The notes under the pieces: generated by a model
The model's database searches: none
What the model saw: only the letters and a program-made list of their open reading frames with translations
What the model was told of the DNA's origin: nothing
Program-made: the position numbers and the translations under genes
Source: Prototheca cutis
Lineage: Eukaryota > Chlorophyta > Trebouxiophyceae > Chlorellales > Chlorellaceae
Direction of reading: 5' to 3'
Assembly: GCA_002897115.2 (NCBI GenBank)
Contig: BCIH01000002.1
Span: 21,990 to 85,989 of the forward strand
Length of the DNA: 64,000 nucleotides
Shown: positions 11,964 to 26,448 of the stretch, piece by piece
Numbering within the stretch: position 1 is the stretch's first letter
How the letters are laid out: each line of letters opens with the position of its first letter

Positions 11964-13939
11964 GGGGATGTCAAAGAGAGGCGGTGCTCGCATGCGGCAG
12001 GGAGGATGGCTCTGACAAAATATCAGAGAGTTGGGGGGGAGCTCCTCATATGAAACAACCAACAAAAAGGAAGCAGAGGTACCTGGACGACAGCATTCAG
12101 GTCCAGCACGGCATCGTCGGCGCCGTCGCCGGCGAGGTAGGCAAAGACGGATGCAAAGCGTTCGCGCTTGAGCGCGGCGACCATGCGCTGAGAGGTGGCG
12201 TTGACAAAGACCACGCTGGCGCTTGCGTCGGCCCGCGCTCGCTCCTCGGCGGCGAGCGCCGCGGCCCGGCGGGCCCGCGCAGCGGCCAGGCCGTACAGGT
12301 GCTCCCCGATGGGTTCACGCTGGCGGCCCGTCGCGGCGCGCGGCGACCCAGGAGGCGAAACGCGGCCGCGCGCCGCGACGAGTTCGGGGACAAACAGCCG
12401 GCGCCCTGTCACGGGGTCGACGCCCGCGGCCACAGCGGCACGCTGCGCGGCGGCAGCCGCCGCATACCGCGCCCCCCGCTCCAGCAGCCGCTCCTCCACA
12501 CGACCCTGACGCCCGGGCGCCGTGCCGGCCAGCTCCCCGTCCGCCCGCCCCTCCAGCAGACGTGCCAGCACCATGCTGCTCGTCAGCACCTGGGCATGTT
12601 GGTTTGCTGGGGGTCGGTGGGCTGAGCAGCTGTCATGATGCAAACCTGCCGCTCAACCCCGGAACAAAATGTAGCCACCAAAAGGGAACCTTTCGGGAAA
12701 GAGCCAACAAAGAAACTCAACAAACAGTGCCCCCGTTCTAAAAATACCACCGACTTTGGGTTTGAAGGTGGCTTCAGCTGGCAAACACGCGGCGGCAGCG
12801 TCGTGCTTGGCCCAGCGGCGCTCGGCCTCGACGTACAGGCGTTCGTGGGGCCGCAGGCCCGCGGCCCGCAGCGCCGCGGATCGCCCGCGCATGAGCGCCG
12901 CGCTGTGACGGTTGAGCTGTGGGCGGAACGTGCAGTCGCGGAGCTCGGCGTCCTGGGCCGCTCGTCGCAGCTCCGTCAGCCGTGCCTGGAGCCGGGACTG
13001 ACTGGCCGTGGCCTGGACGTGCAGACCACCGGCATCACTACCACCGCTGCGGATGCTGGACCCGCCGGTGCTGCCCGTACCACCACCCAGAGGCGCGCGG
13101 TCAGGTAGCTGGTCGTAGTTCGCGATGAGCTGCGGCGCAAACGTGCAGTCGCGCAGCTCCGCATCGGCCTCCTCTTCACGCCGACGGACCGCCGCGGCCT
13201 CTCGCCGCAGCGCGTCCAGGCGGCTCTCCACGTACAGCCGCTCGCCGTAGTTCGCATAGCCGTCACCCGTCCGTGCTGCGGCGAGGCCGCTGCTCACGGG
13301 GTCCAAATGAACCTGCGCGGATGCGAGCTGGCGCTCCAGATCCCGCACCCGGCGCTGCTCCGTCCGACGGGCCTCCTGCACCCAGTGGTCATCGTACAGC
13401 CGCTGGTGCACCGGGATTGCCATATTGTTGGCAGTGGCAGTGGTGGCGGTTCGGCCGTCCCCCCGTACACGGCCCCGGCCACGTGACGGCGCGCCAGATA
13501 TGCTATCACCACCAACCAATACGCCCCGCGGGCGGCTGCTGCCGGGACCCCAGGACGGCACCACGCTGCGCGCGGTGGGCCGGGCTGTGCTGCCGCCGTT
13601 GACGCCCCCCTCCGTGTCCTCTTGTACTGCTGGTGGCGCCCCTGCAGCCACCGGAAGGGGTCCCGTCCAGGCCTCATGGACCAGGGCGGCCGAGGCCAGC
13701 GGTGTCCAGGCCGCTTCCTCGGAAGACAGCGCCGCTCCACCAGGCGCAGCACCGGTGCTCACCGTCGCCGTCACCGTGGCACTCATGTCGCTCATCTGGA
13801 GTAGTAATGCGGGGGAGTTGTAAGAAGATGATTATTGTTGTGTGCGTGAGGTTTTTTGTGGATGGTAGGCTTCGCCATGCATGATGGCCCCCATCCTCCA
13901 ATACACACACACAGCACGTGGAACCCCACCACCACCACC

Positions 13940-13975
<36 letters not shown>

Positions 13976-14218
13976 CCAGGTACTTGCCTGTTCGCTGGGC
14001 GCACCCAGCTCCAGGTTTTGTTGAAGGTGAGCGGCCAAGGGAGGAATTACAGAGTCTGGGAGGCCGTGCTTCGCGCAAAACGCGCGAGCCACGCCCTCAG
14101 GATCGTCGCCCAGGCGCACATGCACCTGTGCAGACTTGCCGTCCCCGATGTCCACCGTGGTGACCAGCAGCACGGGCGGGGCCCCTTCCGTCCCGCTCTC
14201 CGACACTGAAACACTCAT
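10071..14218 (-). CDS. Repeat protein with PFU-like N-terminus and LYxxA/CTFxP motifs
   Basis: Nine exons (14218-13988, 13795-12755, 12589-12083, 11908-11623, 11462-11371, 11156-11034, 10883-10797, 10604-10423, 10212-10071) join in phase to about 896 residues. Residues of about 20-77 look like a small ubiquitin-like or PFU-type domain (VRLGDDPEGVARAFCAKHGL). The rest is Ala/Arg-rich helix with recurring pairs of motifs: HQRLYDDH, GERLYVESR, HERLYVEAE, GEHLYGLA and HEQLYATA, alternating with DCTFAPQL, DCTFRPQL, EATFKPK, EDPTFRPKI and ECSFKPT. I recall this motif pair from uncharacterised proteins of flagellated protists, which hints at a cytoskeletal or ciliary role, but that is inference. Intron 1 has a strong GC donor (CAG|GCAAGT) at 13987. 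Intron 8 has a GC donor at 10422 or a GT donor further on. Confidence is high that it is a gene, low for function. Confidence 0.8.
10606..10664. repeat. (GT)n microsatellite forming a splice acceptor
   Basis: About 29 GT units. On the coding (minus) strand this is (CA)n ending in CACACAG, directly followed by exon 8 of the LYxxA/CTFxP repeat gene, so the repeat supplies the acceptor itself. Confidence 0.9.
11929..11967. repeat. Composite T14-G25 homopolymer near a splice acceptor
   Basis: A run of T is followed at once by a run of G. On the coding strand this is poly-C then poly-A, about 20 bases before the acceptor of exon 4 of the repeat-protein gene. Confidence 0.9.
13941..13974. repeat. 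Poly-C tract in repeat-protein intron 1
   Basis: A run of 34 C bases lies just downstream (coding sense) of the GC donor. It is poly-G in the transcript. Confidence 0.95.
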
Positions 14219-14673
14219 TTTACGGGTTCTGTGGCGCTGCAAAGGGGCCTGCAGACCTTGGAAAGGGTCCTCGAAGCCTCGCACGGAGGTCTCAAGGAGC
14301 GACAACTTCGATGGGCGGCACTCTCGCATCTCGCCCCGTCGCTAAATGGCGAACGGCATGCTGTTACCAGTGTCCAATGCACAGCATGATACCAATGACA
14401 GGAGTTGTTGGCTCTCGCTACATTGTGCATCGAGCCCAGCTGGCAGGAGGCGTTCATTTTTTGAAGCGAGCAACCAATTTTTTCTCCTCGGGGGGTTGGC
14501 GCCACGTGGACCCGGGGGGGGATCTGGATCACTTTCAGGACAAGGATCGCGCAGGTCTTGCCGGGAGGCTTCAATAACGCCACCAAACACAATCGGATAC
14601 TGAAATACGAGGCTGCTTTGAATTGACCGCACGCATGTTCATGTCGTTCAAAACTTGATTGGTGTTCGAGGTC
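14219..14673. other. Divergent spacer between repeat-protein and DUF218 genes
   Basis: Start regions of both genes face each other here. I see no open frame worth calling and no clear promoter motif. Confidence 0.5.
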
Positions 14674-15882
14674 ATGGCTGCCTTCGGGACCATTGGGAGG
14701 GGTTCCCGCCTCACTGCAGCAACGGCCCCTTTCAGCCACGGCTCGTTTTACAGACCCAGAGCTCGTGCTTGTAGTTTTTCACTACCAAAGTGCACGTGGC
14801 GAGGGACCTGCGCATCGACGAAGAACGGCGCGGCTGGACCTCTGGATGCCATCATTGTGCTTGGGGGCGGCCTGAGGGCCGATGGCGGCGTGCCCCCCTG
14901 GGGCCAGCGGCGGCTGGAGCTGGCGGCACAGCTCTGGCGGGACTGCGAATTGAACAATGGGAAGAAGTGTCCCCCACAAATCCTGCTCCTGGGCGCGGGG
15001 ACGCCACACAAACCCGCAGTGATCAAGCCCGGGGGCCAAATCCTCACAGAGGCTGCGGCCTACGCCGACTTTCTTCTTGCCAAGGGCATCGCCCCAAGCC
15101 ATCTCCTCAAAGAATGCAGCGTGCGTGTGTGTGGGTGGGTGTTGGGGGTCGGGGGGGGGCCCACCGGGGGCACGCTGGAAGTCTCGTGCAGGGAACCTGG
15201 TTGCCACTTTTCTGGATGGGATAGCTGCAGCATGGCTGTTCCTGAAGATGGCGCATGCGTGTGTGTTGTTGGAGCCCAACTACTGCAATGATGAACGCCA
15301 GCATGCCAGCGCCCCTTGATGAACAACCCCGCTGACAACAAGGCCCTGCAGAGCTATGATACTGTCGGGAATGGCTACTTTAGTCTGACCATCCATGCCA
15401 TCCCTGCAAAATGGAAGTGAGTCCATATCACATTTTGCTGGGTTGCCTCCGCAAAGTGCTTGCACTGGGGTGTGTGGCATTGCACCCGCTTGCCCCCTGC
15501 ATCACCACGCAACTGTACACACAGACTCAAGCACACGACTTTGCATAGGAACCTTGCGGTGGTGACCAGCGCCTTTCACATGCCCCGGACAAAGGCAGTC
15601 TTTGACGTAACGTATAGTCTGGCTGTGGCCTCGGAGCTGGGCGGCCCCTTTCATCTTACCTACCACGAAGCGACGGACGATGGGCTGTTTGACCCCGGGG
15701 TCGCCGAGGTACGTCACGAAAAAGAAGCCGCTGCGGTGCGCACCTGGCTGCGCGATACGCAAGACTTGGCCACGCTCGCGGACATGCACCGCTGGATCTC
15801 TGCCACGCATCTCTGTTACGCTGTCGCGAGGCAGAACGAACCCCCACTGCGTGATGATCCCAAGCTGGGCGCCACTTACTGA
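14674..15882 (+). CDS. DUF218 / YdcF-like protein
   Basis: Three exons (14674-15120, 15352-15416, 15549-15882) give 281 residues. After about 60 residues that may be a targeting peptide comes the DUF218 core: DAIIVLGGGL, then GQRRLELAAQLW, ILLLGAGT, EAAAYADFLLAKGI, then SYDTVGNGYF across intron 1, and LAVVTSAFHMPRTKAVFD after intron 2. In bacteria members include SanA, ElyC and YdcF, linked to envelope functions, and the exact reaction is unknown. Plant and algal relatives are uncharacterised. The donors (GTGCGT, GTGAGT) and phases fit. TGTAA at 16026-16030 may end the transcript, which would nearly reach the tail-to-tail RuvB-like gene 153 bases away. Confidence 0.87.
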
Positions 15883-16035
15883 CGTGGGATTGTTGCACTG
15901 GTTTTGTCTGGCGGGGCCCTGGGCTCTTGCAAACCGATCCGCCACATGCTGCCTGCCCTTCAAACCCCCCAGCCTGGCCAACTGAACTCCATGAGTCAGT
16001 TCTCTGCTCGGCAGGAAAGAACGAATGTAACAAGG

Positions 16036-19476
<3,441 letters not shown>

Positions 19477-20233
19477 ATGGCTCCCAAGGACTCTGACAAG
19501 GCGCTGGCCAAGACCTCCAAGGGCGGGGTGGAGAAGGCTGCCAAGAAGACCGCGAAGAAGGCCAAGGACCCCAATGCACCGAAGGTTGGACGCGCAAACT
19601 GATCGTTCATGAACTGCCATGCTGCAACATGATGGCTTCGGCCTGGCACGGCCCGTGAGCTCCGCGGGCCCCGAGAGTACGTTCGAAAAACACAGCCGAA
19701 CGGCTCCTCAAGCTCGAGCGATCGGTCTTGCCTGGCGATGCTCGGTAGCTCACCGTCCTCCCCTTCCATGCTCGTTACAGAGGCCCATGTCCGCCTACTT
19801 CTTCTTCTCTAACGAAGTCCGGGAGAAAGGTGCGCGTCCGGCTGCTTCCCCTCGAGCCCCGGAGCCCATTCGCACCCCGACAGCCAGGGTTCCTTGACCT
19901 CCGCTTCCCCGAACCCCGCCCTGCAGTGAAAGCCGACAACCCCGGCATTGCCTTTGGCGAAGTTGGCAAGAAGATCGGCGAGATGTGGGCCAAGCTGTCT
20001 GCCGACGAGAAGGTGAGCTGGCAGCCTTGACCGGGGGGGATGTGGTGGATGATCCCTGTTCATGGGCTTCCTGTGCCTCCCCATTCTCCATGGCACCCGC
20101 TCAATGCCTTCCCCTTGAGGACCCTCCACCCCATCACCCTCCTGATCACGACATGCAGGGTCCCTACGAGAAGAAGGCTGAGGCTGACAAGGCCCGGTAC
20201 GAGAAGGAGAAGGCCAGCTACCAGAAGGCCTGA
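19477..20233 (+). CDS. Small HMG-box chromatin protein (Nhp6/HMGB type)
   Basis: Four exons (19477-19584, 19781-19829, 19927-20012, 20159-20233) encode 105 residues. A Lys/Ala-rich N-terminal arm (KKTAKKAKDPNAPK) leads into a single HMG box: RPMSAYFFFSNEVREKVKAD, NPGIAFGEVGKKIGEMWAKL, then GPYEKKAEADKARYEKEKASY. It ends straight after the box with no acidic tail, so it resembles yeast Nhp6. Such proteins bend DNA without sequence preference and help FACT and other chromatin factors. All introns are GT-AG and in phase. TGTAA occurs at 20392-20396. Confidence 0.96.
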
Positions 20234-20458
20234 TGGGGCTGCTGGAGGTTCCTGCCAAGAACCCTGTCGATCTCTCTCTCTTTCTCTCTCTACGCATAGA
20301 GCAATGACGCATGACCTGGTTTTCTCGACGCTGCCACGCTGAAACACTGCGTGGCGCATTTACCCCTGATTTGACCCCGGATTCTGGCGCCTGTAAGTCT
20401 GCGCGAACGGACAGAATGCGTGGCTTATCTCTTACAGCGGGGCAGGTTGACATCACGT

Positions 20459-22260
20459 TCAGACGTGCTGGTGTGCGTACATCGCACCGATCCGACCTGG
20501 GGCCATGCCCAGATCAGGCTGCGGCGCCATCCACTGCACCAGCATGTGGACGACCCGGTCCCTGCATGGTCATTGATTGGGAAGCTAGGGTTCCTCTGGG
20601 GCCAAGGCATGCTCGTGTTCGTCGCTCCGAGAGGTTTCATGAAATTGTGCGCTGCCGTAGCCACACACCAGTCACCAGAGCCCAGGCATGGTGCTCTCAC
20701 TGCTGCACCTCTCCCCTCCCTGCCATGCACATCTACACAACATACGTACCAAAACCCTGTGAGGGCAAAGGCGCCACCGACGACGGCTGCTGCCCTGACG
20801 AGAAGGTGCAGCCAGCCTGGGCGCTTCAGACGCACATCGACGGCGATGGGCGACGTGTCGTAGAGGACGAACAGGCCCGGCAGCATGCGGCGGTCGGCCG
20901 GGTCAAGTCGCTGGTAGTATTCCGTGACCGAGTACTGGTTGGTGGCCACGGGTGCCCTCCAACCGCCAGAGTGCCAGCGCGTTGGCACCACCTTGACAAA
21001 ATACTTGTCAATGCCATTGGCCACGCGATCGATCCGATACACGCCCTCCAGCGGGAACTGCTGCCCGGGGTAGGCCGTGTCGCCAAAACGTAGCCGCGAA
21101 ATCACATGACTCGCATTCAACTGCGGCGCCACGTGGTCCACCTATGTATCGTGCAGGTAGAATGAATGGATGGATCACCGTTGTCTGTGTCTTTGTTTTG
21201 CGGAGCTTTTCCCTTCCAAAATATCCACCAAAAATCCCCCAAAAAATCCAAACTCACGGGGACATTGAGCATGACACTACGCGTCAACAACGCAGTAATG
21301 ATCTCGTTTTCGTTCATGCTCATGAACATGGCCTCGGGGCGCACAGAGAAGTGGAGGTTGCCGGCCACACGCTGCACCGCGACCCAACCGTGAATGTTGC
21401 AGCCCTCATGGGCTTTGACCCCGGCCTTCATTGCGTCCAGGTGACCGCGATCGAGGTCGAGGCCAAACGACATGGGCGTGTCAAACCCGTTGACCCGCGG
21501 TGGGTGGTACTCCGTCCGCTCCAGCCGCCGGCCGTTGGCATCCAGCCGCCACTTGTGCACCTCGCCATTGCTGCAACATGAGATGCATGTGGGGGGGTCA
21601 TGCTTTTGTGGGTTGCAGTGTGTGCGCGCGCGTTTGTGTGGGTGGGGGTGGTCTCTGGGCCTTTGCCGGTCGACAGGCCGCACAAACGGAAAAACAGCAC
21701 CCACGACAGCAAGCCCCACAACGAACGCACTGGGCAAAGGAGAGGCCGCGTTCAGAGGCGTAGCTCCCGCTGACATCCCCGACATCCATCATCAGCGTCG
21801 AACATGGCAGAGCGGGGAAGGTGAGGTTAAAGTCGATGCGCAGCATCCTCTCCCGCTCCGTGTCCACTCGCATCTGAGGTGGGTGGGGCAAGGACGTACT
21901 GCAGTGCAAACAGACAATTTCATGAGGACCTCCAGGCATTGCCTTCAAACCCAATCATGATCCCCAGACATACGCGCATACCGTTTGCACTGCCCGGTAG
22001 GACAGGCAGTGGCTCGCCTCAGCGATAAAGAGGATGAGGGCCACCAGCACGCCAATGATGGTGACTGCGCGTTGGGAGCCAGGGGATCGGGTTGCACCCC
22101 AGTTCACTGACTGGACCAAACAGAGAAGGGTGCGTCCTCCCCCCAACATACACAAGGCCAGCCTAGGCTCACCGACGCCTCCATGCACGGTCTTCTCCCT
22201 CAAGTGATCCTCAGCCCGCCTGTAGACGCTGAGGTGCGCCAGGCTCCTGGCCCCCGCCAT
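20459..22260 (-). CDS. ERGIC-2/3 (Erv41/Erv46) family ER-Golgi cargo receptor
   Basis: Six exons (22260-22173, 22064-21982, 21873-21731, 21570-21258, 21141-20756, 20561-20459) join to 371 residues. The N-terminus (SLAHLSVYRRAEDHLREKTV) is followed by a transmembrane segment (TIIGVLVALILFIAEA), a lumenal beta-rich domain with HEGCNIHGWVAVQRVAGNLH and YFVKVVPTRW, and a second membrane segment after PGLFVLYDTSPIAV. Members cycle between ER and Golgi and return or collect cargo. The order is most like ERGIC3/Erv46, but the cysteine-rich loop normally lying before the GC-IHG segment is absent, so assignment to one subfamily is open. The C-terminus lacks an obvious KKxx retrieval signal. TTACA at 20432-20436 is TGTAA on the coding strand. 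Confidence 0.92.
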
Positions 22261-22861
22261 GGTTCCTCCAACCGCGATGCGCTGCCCTGGCCCGAGCAGT
22301 CGACCGGTCAGCCCAGAGCTGCGACGACCGCGCCCTACATCACCACGCTCCCGTCACTCGATGCACGCGATCACTGGAAATAAAATACACGGCAGTGCAA
22401 GGATCACTTTGCGGGTCAGAGGACTGGGCTGGCTTTTGGGCCCTTCGCAGCCTGGGCTCCTGGTGTTACCGATCGCCGCATGGCTGGCTGGACCATTCAC
22501 GCACATTCGAAAGCGGACGGTCGCGCTGCCCCTCGACGCCCAACAGGGACCACCCGCTCAACGGCTGACTGCACCGCCGCGCGAAATGCAACCCCAAATT
22601 CCCGCAGCACTACTCCTTCTGCTGGGGAGTTTTTAGGACAAGCATGCATACATCCATCGGTCAGAGCAGCGCAGGCAGGTTCCACAGGCGCGGTGCAGCC
22701 TGACGATTGCCATTGCCGGCGAGTGACGGGGTAAGGAAGTGACGTCCCATCCCCTGGACCTGCCAGGTCCCATCCAAAGTGATCGCCTCGCTCGATGCCC
22801 GGCCATGTGGTGAACCTCGCGGCACCATCGCACCGCCACCCCTCCCTGTCCCAAACTCCTC

Positions 22862-25800
22862 TCAGCCCTGGCCGCCACTCGGGGGCACGTACCCCGGCAG
22901 CCCCGCAGCCTGCACGGCCCGCAGGCGCTGCGCGAGCGCGTTGGCGGCGGCCTGCTGCGCCGCCACGGCCTCTGCCGTTGCCTGGCCTGGGTAGGGCCCC
23001 GCCACCGCCTGCTGCTGCTGCTGCTGCTGCTGCTGGGCAAACGCCGCCGCGCCGGCCCGCTGGGCAGCCGCCTGCTGCAGCGCCTGCTGCAGCGCCATGG
23101 CTTCGGGGCTCGGCCGCGCCGGCGCTGCCGCCGGCGGTGCAGGTGCCCCACCCATGCCAGGGCCCAGCCCCGCGCCCGCCTGCTGCTGGGCACGAGCCAG
23201 CATGGCCATGAACTGCGCCTGGCCCATCTGCTGCTGCGGCGGGGGCTGCGCGCCCTGCGGCGGGAAGCCGGGGGGCAGCTGGCCCGCGGGGGCCCGCATC
23301 CCGCCGGGGACCGCACCGGGCCAGCCCATGCCCGGCTGCGCCTGCACCTGCGGGAGTGGCGCCTGCGGCCAAGGCGCTGCTCCAGGCGCCCCCGGCGGTA
23401 CACCGCCGTAATTCTGTGGAAACATGGCCTGCACAAGACGGATGCAGAGTTGGTCCGTCACGTGATCCAACCCACGCCTCGACGCCAGCACCACGCCCTT
23501 GCCTCAAACCTGTCCACACACCCACAGGCACAGGACACCACACCCACACGCACCTGGGCCTGGAGCATCTGCTGGCGGAGGCGCTGCTGCTGCGCCTGCT
23601 GCGCCTGCTGCGCCTGCTGGGCCTGCTGCGCATGCAGGAGCATGGCCTGCCGCGCCGCGAGCATGTCGCGCACGAGGCCCTGCTGCTGTGCCTCGGGCCC
23701 CGGTGCGGGGCCGGGCCCGGGGGCCATGCCAGGCGCACCGACATGCCCTGGCGCCACACCCGGTGCCTGCGGCAGCCCGGCCGTACCTGCAGCCGCATGC
23801 AGCTGCGCCGCAGCTGCCCTCGCCCGCGCCTCCTGTGCCGCGCGGTCCTGCAGCAGCGCCAGCAAGTTAGCCCCCAAATCTGCGTGTTATTTTCAACACG
23901 GAAAACACGGGAAGGAAGGGGTGTGTGAGAGGAAGGAACGCAATAGTGTTGGAAACAGAAAGAAATTCGGCCCGGCCAGCCCGTTGTTCATCTGCGCATG
24001 CACTGGACGAACGTCCGTCTACACCCCTGCCCGCCGGTCACACACCGTGCTGCTGCTGCGGCTGCTGCTGAGCAGCTGCCGCAGGCTGCTGCCCCGTACC
24101 AGGTTGCTGCTGCTGCCCGGCGCCACCCATCGCCACCGGTGCCTTGCCCGCTACAGCCCCAGCCATGACGCCCTCAGCACCAACCGCATGCTGCTGCTGC
24201 TGCGGCGGCGGCGGCATGCCAGCAACCTGCGTAAAACCGGGGGGCGGCGCCGGTGCGCCGCGCTCGCGCTGCTGGAACAGCTGCTCGAACCGCGACTGGC
24301 CGCCGGCCGCGGCGGCGCCGGCGGGGTCGGCCTCGGCACGCGTGGCTCCGTCCAGCTTCGCCCTACGCAGCATGACCAGCAGCGGATCCTCGCCGGCCGT
24401 CGTTGGATCGGTGGCGGTGGAGGCGGCGCTCGGCGGCGCCGCTGGAGCACCGCCGCCAGCACCTCGACCACCTGCGGCCTCGCGCGCGTCCTCCTCTTCC
24501 TGCTCGCGGCGCCAGCGCTCGATTTCGCTGTCGTCACACTGCTCTTCCTCCGCCGGATCACCACCGGGACCCTTGGCGGCATCGGTGCCGCGGCGCCACT
24601 CCGCCTGCATGCGCCGCCGCTCCTCTTCAAACTGCGCGGCCGTGAACGCGGGGGGGGCGGCGTCCTGCCTGCGACCGCCACCAGCAGTACCGGCCGCCAA
24701 ACCCCCGCCCCCATCGCGCTCGCCGACCCCGTTCCACTTGCGATCGGCCTGCATGCGCTGGCGCTCCGCCTCCACCCACTCAGCGGGGGACTGGCCCGGG
24801 GCCGGGCCGTCCTTGCCAGCATCGCGATCCCAGGCCGCGCGCGGGCCGGCGCCGCGGCGCACGCGCCAGTCGTCGTCGCCCGGTTCATCCTCCTTCCACC
24901 GCCGCGCGTTGGTGCCCTGCACGGGCACCGCTGCGGTAGCCTTGCCCCCCTGGCGCCAGCCGTCCTCCCGGCCCTCCGCCGCTGCCGGGGCACCGGGCCC
25001 GGCGGGCCCGGCGGGAGCGGCGGGTGAGCCCGCAACCCCCGCAGCCGCCGGCCGCCCCGTGACCGCGGCAGCCCACCGTGCCTTGCTCGCGTTCCAGTCG
25101 CCCTGCCCACCGGCGGCGGCGGGGCTCGTGCCCTGGGGCGCCCCCGGCGCCGCCTTGCGCATGTCCCACCTTTCCTGCCGGTCATTGCCCGCGGGCCGAG
25201 CCTGTGTTTGGGAGTTTGGGGTCGGCAATGTCGATGGCTGGAATTCGATGACGCCATGCAGGAGTGAGAACGTGCACGATCCACCAACATGCGACAGACA
25301 CACGCAGCCGCGGCACCGCATACTTACTGGGATGTTCATCGGCCGGCCAGGTGCGCGCGCGTCTGTGGCGCCACGTGCCTCTGCAGTGAAAGAACTCGAC
25401 CCCAGTATGATCAGGGTCCATGCGCGTCACAATCCCCCATGCGGCTCCGTAGAGGAGCGGCATGGGGGGTGGATCAGGTGGAAACACCGGCAAACACACA
25501 GCCCCATGGCTCCAAAACCCTGCACACCCACTCATCACATGCCCACAAGCGCACCGCTGCCGGGCTGCGGGGCGACCGGCTTGCCCCTGCCCAGTGGGAA
25601 GCCCTTGCCCTGCCCCGGCCCGCGCTGGGGCCCCAGCCAGACATCCGGCACTTGCTCGGTTTCGGCGCTGTGCATCAGATCACTGCATGTGGCAGAGTAG
25701 GGCGCCATGAGATGTCCATGCCAGCCGCCATGGAGCTCAGGGCGCTGCCAGCATGGGCTCCACTGGCTTACCTGAAAGCCTCAGAGTCGAAACCCTCAGG

Positions 25801-25955
25801 CAAGGCCATGCATCGGAAGCGCAGGCCCATGAGGACCTCCCTGCGCCATGGACAAGGTTCGGCATGTCATGGATGAAGCGATTTGGGCAATACTGGCCAA
25901 AGGAACGAGCGCCTCACCTGGAATACCGGGTCCTCCCTGACGCCGGCTCCGCCAT
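22862..25955 (-). CDS. 4E-T-like eIF4E-binding protein, Gln/Pro/Ala-rich
   Basis: Seven exons (25955-25918, 25840-25772, 25682-25555, 25380-25328, 25201-24046, 23879-23554, 23428-22862) join in phase to 778 residues. The first two exons spell RYSREVLMGLR at residues of about 10-20, a match to the eIF4E-binding consensus Y-x4-L-phi in the N-terminal position where 4E-T (EIF4ENIF1) has it. Further on are short Trp/Arg/Asp motifs (RWKEDEPGDDDW, DWNASKARW), a helical Arg/Glu section, and SRFEQLFQQRERG. The last third is low complexity with poly-Gln, like components of P-bodies. By analogy it may repress translation by sequestering eIF4E. No GYF domain is visible. The gene assignment is firm; the function is inferred from the motif. 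Confidence 0.75.
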
Positions 25956-26448
25956 CTCGGTCGTGTGCCCGCCCGTCCCGCTGTAGAGCTATCGAGACCG
26001 CAGGCCAGCTAGCTGTGTGAGTGAAATGGCTTTCGAAGTGCTACGGCGCCTCTCGCGACGGCAACCAAGTGACGATGAACAAAGGAACTCGAAGACACCG
26101 ATCACTCTCTTCACAAGAGAACCCTGTCAACGCTCATCGCGATAGCTCGACGTCAAAGCATCAAAAACACGTCATAACATAGTACAAAGCTATCAAGACT
26201 GTGCCATGAGGAATTCTCTTGTGCTAGGAGCCTCAATACCGGCATGTCATGCCCAGACAGGGCAGGGTGATAGGAGGTGCCGGGGGTATTCTTATGGGCG
26301 ACCTGGATCTCCCCATCACACATGCAATCGCGCAGGGAAAGCCCGCCGACATCCTACATGCATGGCGGGGGCAATGTTTCAACGCATTATCTTCTGTTGA
26401 CGAGTCGTGCCTGGGCCGGCCGTGGGCATCGAGAACGCAAGGGGCGTC
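25956..26448. other. Divergent spacer between 4E-T-like gene and DapB
   Basis: Noticeably richer in A and T around 25990-26230 than the neighbouring exons. No gene is seen. It should hold both promoters. Confidence 0.5.

Noticed and set aside
11234..12625. Plus-strand frame of 463 codons opposite the repeat-protein gene
   Set aside because: It passes through introns and a poly-G tract and has no domain-like content, while the minus strand has recurring motifs.
22995..25700. Very long plus-strand open frames opposite the 4E-T-like gene
   Set aside because: They are GC-driven antisense shadows. The minus-strand reading has motif content, splice borders and matching phases.
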